Assembly: GCA_964017045.1 (NCBI GenBank)
Contig: OZ024810.1
Span: 4,448,504 to 4,512,503 of the forward strand
DNA from: Omphiscola glabra
Lineage: Eukaryota > Mollusca > Gastropoda > Lymnaeidae
Length of the DNA: 64,000 nt
Reading direction: 5' to 3'
Both the position numbers and the translations under genes were made by a program. The notes beneath the pieces are model-generated. The model was not told where the DNA came from. It searched no databases and saw nothing but the letters and a program-made list of their open reading frames with translations. Of this stretch, positions 62,501 through 64,000 are shown piece after piece (the stretch's first letter is position 1; each line of letters starts with the position of its first letter).

Positions 62501-63274
62501 CACACAGTTCACCAACTTCATCAGCTTTACAAAGTTGTGGTGGCCCATCAAGTTTTATCACCACCATGGTGGCTGTGTGGGCAAATTCAAATTGATACAA
62601 CTTCTCAGTACTTAACAATTTTAACAACCTTAAAAAGGCTGTTCACTCCACTGAAAAATATTCTTATTAAATTAGAAATAAATATTTAAAATTTAAAAAA
62701 ACAACTGCTTTTTAAAAACATGAGTGAAACACAACCCGATTGATGTCTGGTGTACTCACCCCCTGGCATGACCTGGCCACAGTCCTGAAGTGTCAGTGAG
62801 GTCAGACTGTTCTCACTGTCCACTCTGACCACACCAAAACTGAGACCCTGCATAGATAGGATGCCCCGGCCAGTGGCACTAGAGCTTGTTCTTCCAGGCC
62901 TGAGGAGCACAAAAATGACAACCCTCAACAGAGTTCTCAACTAATGATATGGGGTGCAGGGGGTCACCGCACAAATCCTAAACCCCAAGAACTTGACAGC
63001 AGAGAAAATCAGTTTAATAACTTAAGAAGATTGTTAAGGAAAACAAAATTTATTTTAAACATTTAAGAAATTCAGTTTTAAATGCAAGTACCTACACATT
63101 TTTAACAATGATAAAGTGATGTTTTTCACAGACCAGTGAATTGTTTAGCTATATCTTACCTTCTAATGGAAACTGTAAGAGCCTCAGATGAACTTGCACA
63201 AGGGCATATAGCCTCTGGCCTAAGACCTTTGCTCTGGAAAGCACTTAGGAATGAATCACAAGAAGTGAGAGACC
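50545..63274 (-). CDS. DIP2: DIP2 (disco-interacting protein 2) orthologue, 3' 23 exons, partial at 5' end
   Basis: C-terminal 929 residues of a DIP2 protein; animal DIP2s are about 1550-1570 aa, so roughly 60% is present and the DMAP1-binding N-terminus lies beyond the right edge. Exons in transcript order: 63160-63274, 62760-62899, 62436-62572, 61888-61962, 61559-61686, 61160-61244, 60629-60727, 59412-59544, 58638-58750, 57925-58005, 57489-57612, 56985-57026, 56481-56620, 54983-55144, 54517-54647, 54153-54244, 53432-53508, 53112-53282, 52872-52991, 52427-52501, 51744-51918, 51042-51165, 50545-50797 (TAG at 50545-50547). All introns are GT-AG and all phases join (2792 nt = 2 + 930 codons). 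Exons 1-8 finish the first adenylate-forming (FAAL-like) domain; exons 9-23 are the second (LDFSVSTTGMLAGVK, RYHPIDIE, ending DQLDPIYVAYNM). The family is linked to acyl-adenylate-type chemistry, diacylglycerol homeostasis and axon patterning. Identity comes from near-verbatim agreement with vertebrate DIP2 as I know it. No break is seen. Confidence 0.96.
51430..51720. repeat. ~20 bp intronic array, about 14 copies
   Basis: Unit near 'aactatgtccaggtaaacaa', in the DIP2 intron between exons 51744-51918 and 51042-51165. Confidence 0.92.
52688..52846. repeat. 30 bp intronic array, 5.3 copies
   Basis: Unit contains 'aaagcgttaattaaggtcgc' then 'ttggatgatc'. It ends 26 bp from the exon at 52872-52991 but does not include its donor. 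Confidence 0.95.
54983..55144 (-). CDS. DIP2: DIP2 exon whose 3' splice site seeds a minisatellite
   Basis: This 162 nt phase-0 exon encodes EASAIVDSKTW through STTGMLAGVK in the second adenylate-forming domain. Its acceptor (CTTGTCACAG before GAGGCGTCC) sits at 55145-55147. The adjoining intron immediately continues as a 46 bp tandem array that repeats the acceptor and the first exon bases. The true exon is identified by protein similarity; splice-site sequence alone would not separate it from the upstream copies. Confidence 0.93.
55137..56008 (-). repeat. 46 bp intronic minisatellite carrying decoy 3' splice sites
   Basis: About 19 copies of a 46 bp unit fill the intron next to the exon at 54983-55144. 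On the minus strand most units contain TTGTAATCTTGTGACAG followed by GAG, matching the true acceptor and exon start. The unit nearest the exon also copies further exon bases (GAGGCGTCCG), although its own CAG is changed to CAAG. A decoy joined to the preceding exon reads five codons (ESSVS) and then TAA. Confidence 0.95.
56234..56369. mobile_element. 136 bp hAT-type MITE in a DIP2 intron
   Basis: Perfect 14 bp terminal inverted repeats (CAGGGGTCACCAAA) are flanked by a perfect 8 bp target duplication, acctacac, at 56226-56233 and 56370-56377. The element is short and non-coding, needing transposase supplied in trans. The perfect duplication suggests a fairly recent insertion. Confidence 0.9.
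56752..56806. repeat. 17 bp intronic repeat, 3 copies
   Basis: Unit 'cttacaaatgacctttc'. Confidence 0.88.
57121..57204 (-). repeat. Diverged members of the 35 bp splice-donor array
   Basis: Two to three copies related to the 35 bp unit lie beyond an inserted MITE. They are more diverged, and their donor-equivalent positions read ATCA in place of CTCA, so no GTGAGT remains. Confidence 0.7.
57213..57368. mobile_element. hAT-type MITE (AGACCTGTTTACC family), copy 2
   Basis: A 156 bp element with terminal inverted repeats (AGACCTGTTTACC, and GTTAACAGGTCT at the other end). It is homologous along its length to the copy at 2807-2949. Flanking 8-mers aggcatcc and gggcacct match 5 of 8. It splits the 35 bp DIP2 splice-donor array, so it inserted after the array had begun to form. 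Confidence 0.75.
57369..57505 (-). repeat. 35 bp array carrying decoy 5' splice sites of DIP2
   Basis: Units of 35 bp (minus strand: donor GTGAGTTAGGTGCC, then CTTTAGTGTTTTATCCAG) abut and include the real exon end. Two units keep a perfect donor and a third has GG in place of GT. Reading past the true donor meets an in-frame TAG after eight codons. Confidence 0.9.
57489..57612 (-). CDS. DIP2: DIP2 exon whose 5' splice site is tandemly duplicated
   Basis: This 124 nt exon encodes NQASASYTCSQLHKRAEKIG through GDHVALVFHP plus one base. Its donor GTGAGT occupies 57483-57488. The exon's last ~16 nt and the donor recur in 35 bp units in the downstream intron, giving equal-quality donors at 57448-57453 and 57413-57418. 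Confidence 0.93.
58358..58430. repeat. 21 bp intronic repeat, 3-4 copies
   Basis: Unit 'aagtttggtgcaccggttaac'. Confidence 0.9.
59068..59330. repeat. ~52 bp intronic array, 5 copies
   Basis: Unit contains 'atttgaaaaacaaatggatt' then 'gtatataagggttgccaaat' and a variable T run. Confidence 0.94.
60203..60412. repeat. 25 bp intronic array, 8 copies
   Basis: Unit contains 'taacccattcagcctggtaa' plus 'tggac'. Confidence 0.95.
61735..61808. repeat. 19 bp intronic repeat, 4 copies
   Basis: Unit 'accagtaaataaccaagac'. It lies 45 bp upstream (in transcript sense) of the exon at 61559-61686. Confidence 0.93.
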
Positions 63275-63764
63275 CTGGGAATCAACAAGAGAAGAAATAG
63301 GATCATCTCCAAGTGCAAATAGTTTAAGTCATGGCAAACACTTTATGTCATGGCAGTGAGTTTCAACTAATTCTTCATCATTCCAATCCCAAAACGTAAA
63401 ATATAGACTTAAAAAGGACTCATTTATACATCATTGTTGTCTTTCCCCTCCAAACAAGTGTTTATGAGCACTACTTGTCATTAACACAGTTTAGTTCCCT
63501 TCAATAGTGTCTGCAAACAACAACCTCAGACTTTGTTAGAATCACAGACAATCAGTTTCTCTACACAAGAAGACGTGAGCAAAAAAATGATATCACAGAA
63601 AACACATTTTTCTTTTAAAAAGTCATGGGCCAATGTAAACATATTTGTTGTTGTTGTGATAGGCATAACTCTTTAATTTTGGAGCTGATGAGATTCTATT
63701 TTTATAAATGCTTTCTTAAATGCTTTTTTAAATGTGTAAAATCAAATATATGACAGCATGCCTG

Positions 63765-64000
63765 GTGTCATGCAAATCTGATATCAGTTAACACATTCAG
63801 CTTGCCCTGAGTTTGACAGTCTGTTCCATGCACATCTGGCACATCTGACATCAGCTAACACATTCAGCTTGCCTTGAGTTTGACAGTCAGTGCCATGCAA
63901 ATCTGACATCAGCTAACACATTCAGCGTGACCTGAGTTTGACAGTCAGTGCCGTGCACATCTGATATCAGCTAACACAGGCAGCTTGCCCTGAGTTTGAC
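63765..64000. repeat. ~60 bp intronic array, 4 copies, cut by window edge
   Basis: Unit contains 'gacatcagctaacacattca' then 'gcttgccctgagtttgacag'. It continues past the window end in the DIP2 intron. Confidence 0.92.

Overview
The window is AT-rich eukaryotic DNA from an animal with intron-bearing genes. The best guess is a heterobranch or pulmonate snail. The grounds are an animal-type DIP2 gene with 23 recognisable exons, several LINE lineages common in molluscs, hAT MITEs including SPIN-like copies (SPIN is reported from the snail Lymnaea), and a very high density of short tandem arrays. The species assignment is inference. No rRNA, tRNA, CRISPR array or bacterial operon was seen.

Layout. 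1-21.4 kb is almost gene-free. It holds dozens of minisatellites (20-54 bp units), hAT-type MITEs (2807-2949, 1747-1945, 18422-18584), a 384-390 bp MITE pair (12298-12681, 15302-15691), an RTE-like LINE fragment (13.04-14.06 kb, minus), a tRNA-like SINE candidate (15.79-16.12 kb) and a 1.4 kb array of a ~24 bp unit (17.0-18.7 kb). A possible first exon of a secreted protein lies at 10894-11032 (minus). 21.4-39.4 kb is an accessory island. Two near-identical two-exon protein kinase genes face opposite ways (23461-24681 plus, 36680-37790 minus) in imperfect inverted-repeat arms (about 22.40-25.56 and 35.47-38.53 kb). The ~10 kb spacer is filled by decayed LINEs: a CR1/Jockey-like 3' fragment (plus), an I-clade-like element with endonuclease, RT and RNase H (minus), and a CR1/Jockey-like RT (minus). 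GC-rich upstream modules of the kinases recur two to three times outside the arms.

39.4-44.1 kb is again mostly minisatellites, with one candidate orphan terminal exon (41002-41132, minus). 44.1-50.5 kb is AT-rich and lies 3' of DIP2. 50.5-63.3 kb carries the last 23 exons (929 codons, all junction phases consistent) of a DIP2 orthologue on the minus strand; its 5' exons lie beyond the right edge.

Most unusual features: (1) two minisatellites inside DIP2 that appear to have grown from exon-intron boundaries, so each unit carries a copy of a real 3' or 5' splice site; (2) the inverted kinase pair, whose exons are almost identical while the middle of the intron cannot be aligned; (3) minisatellites whose seed sequence is visible in a related, unexpanded repeat copy, including one made from LINE codons.
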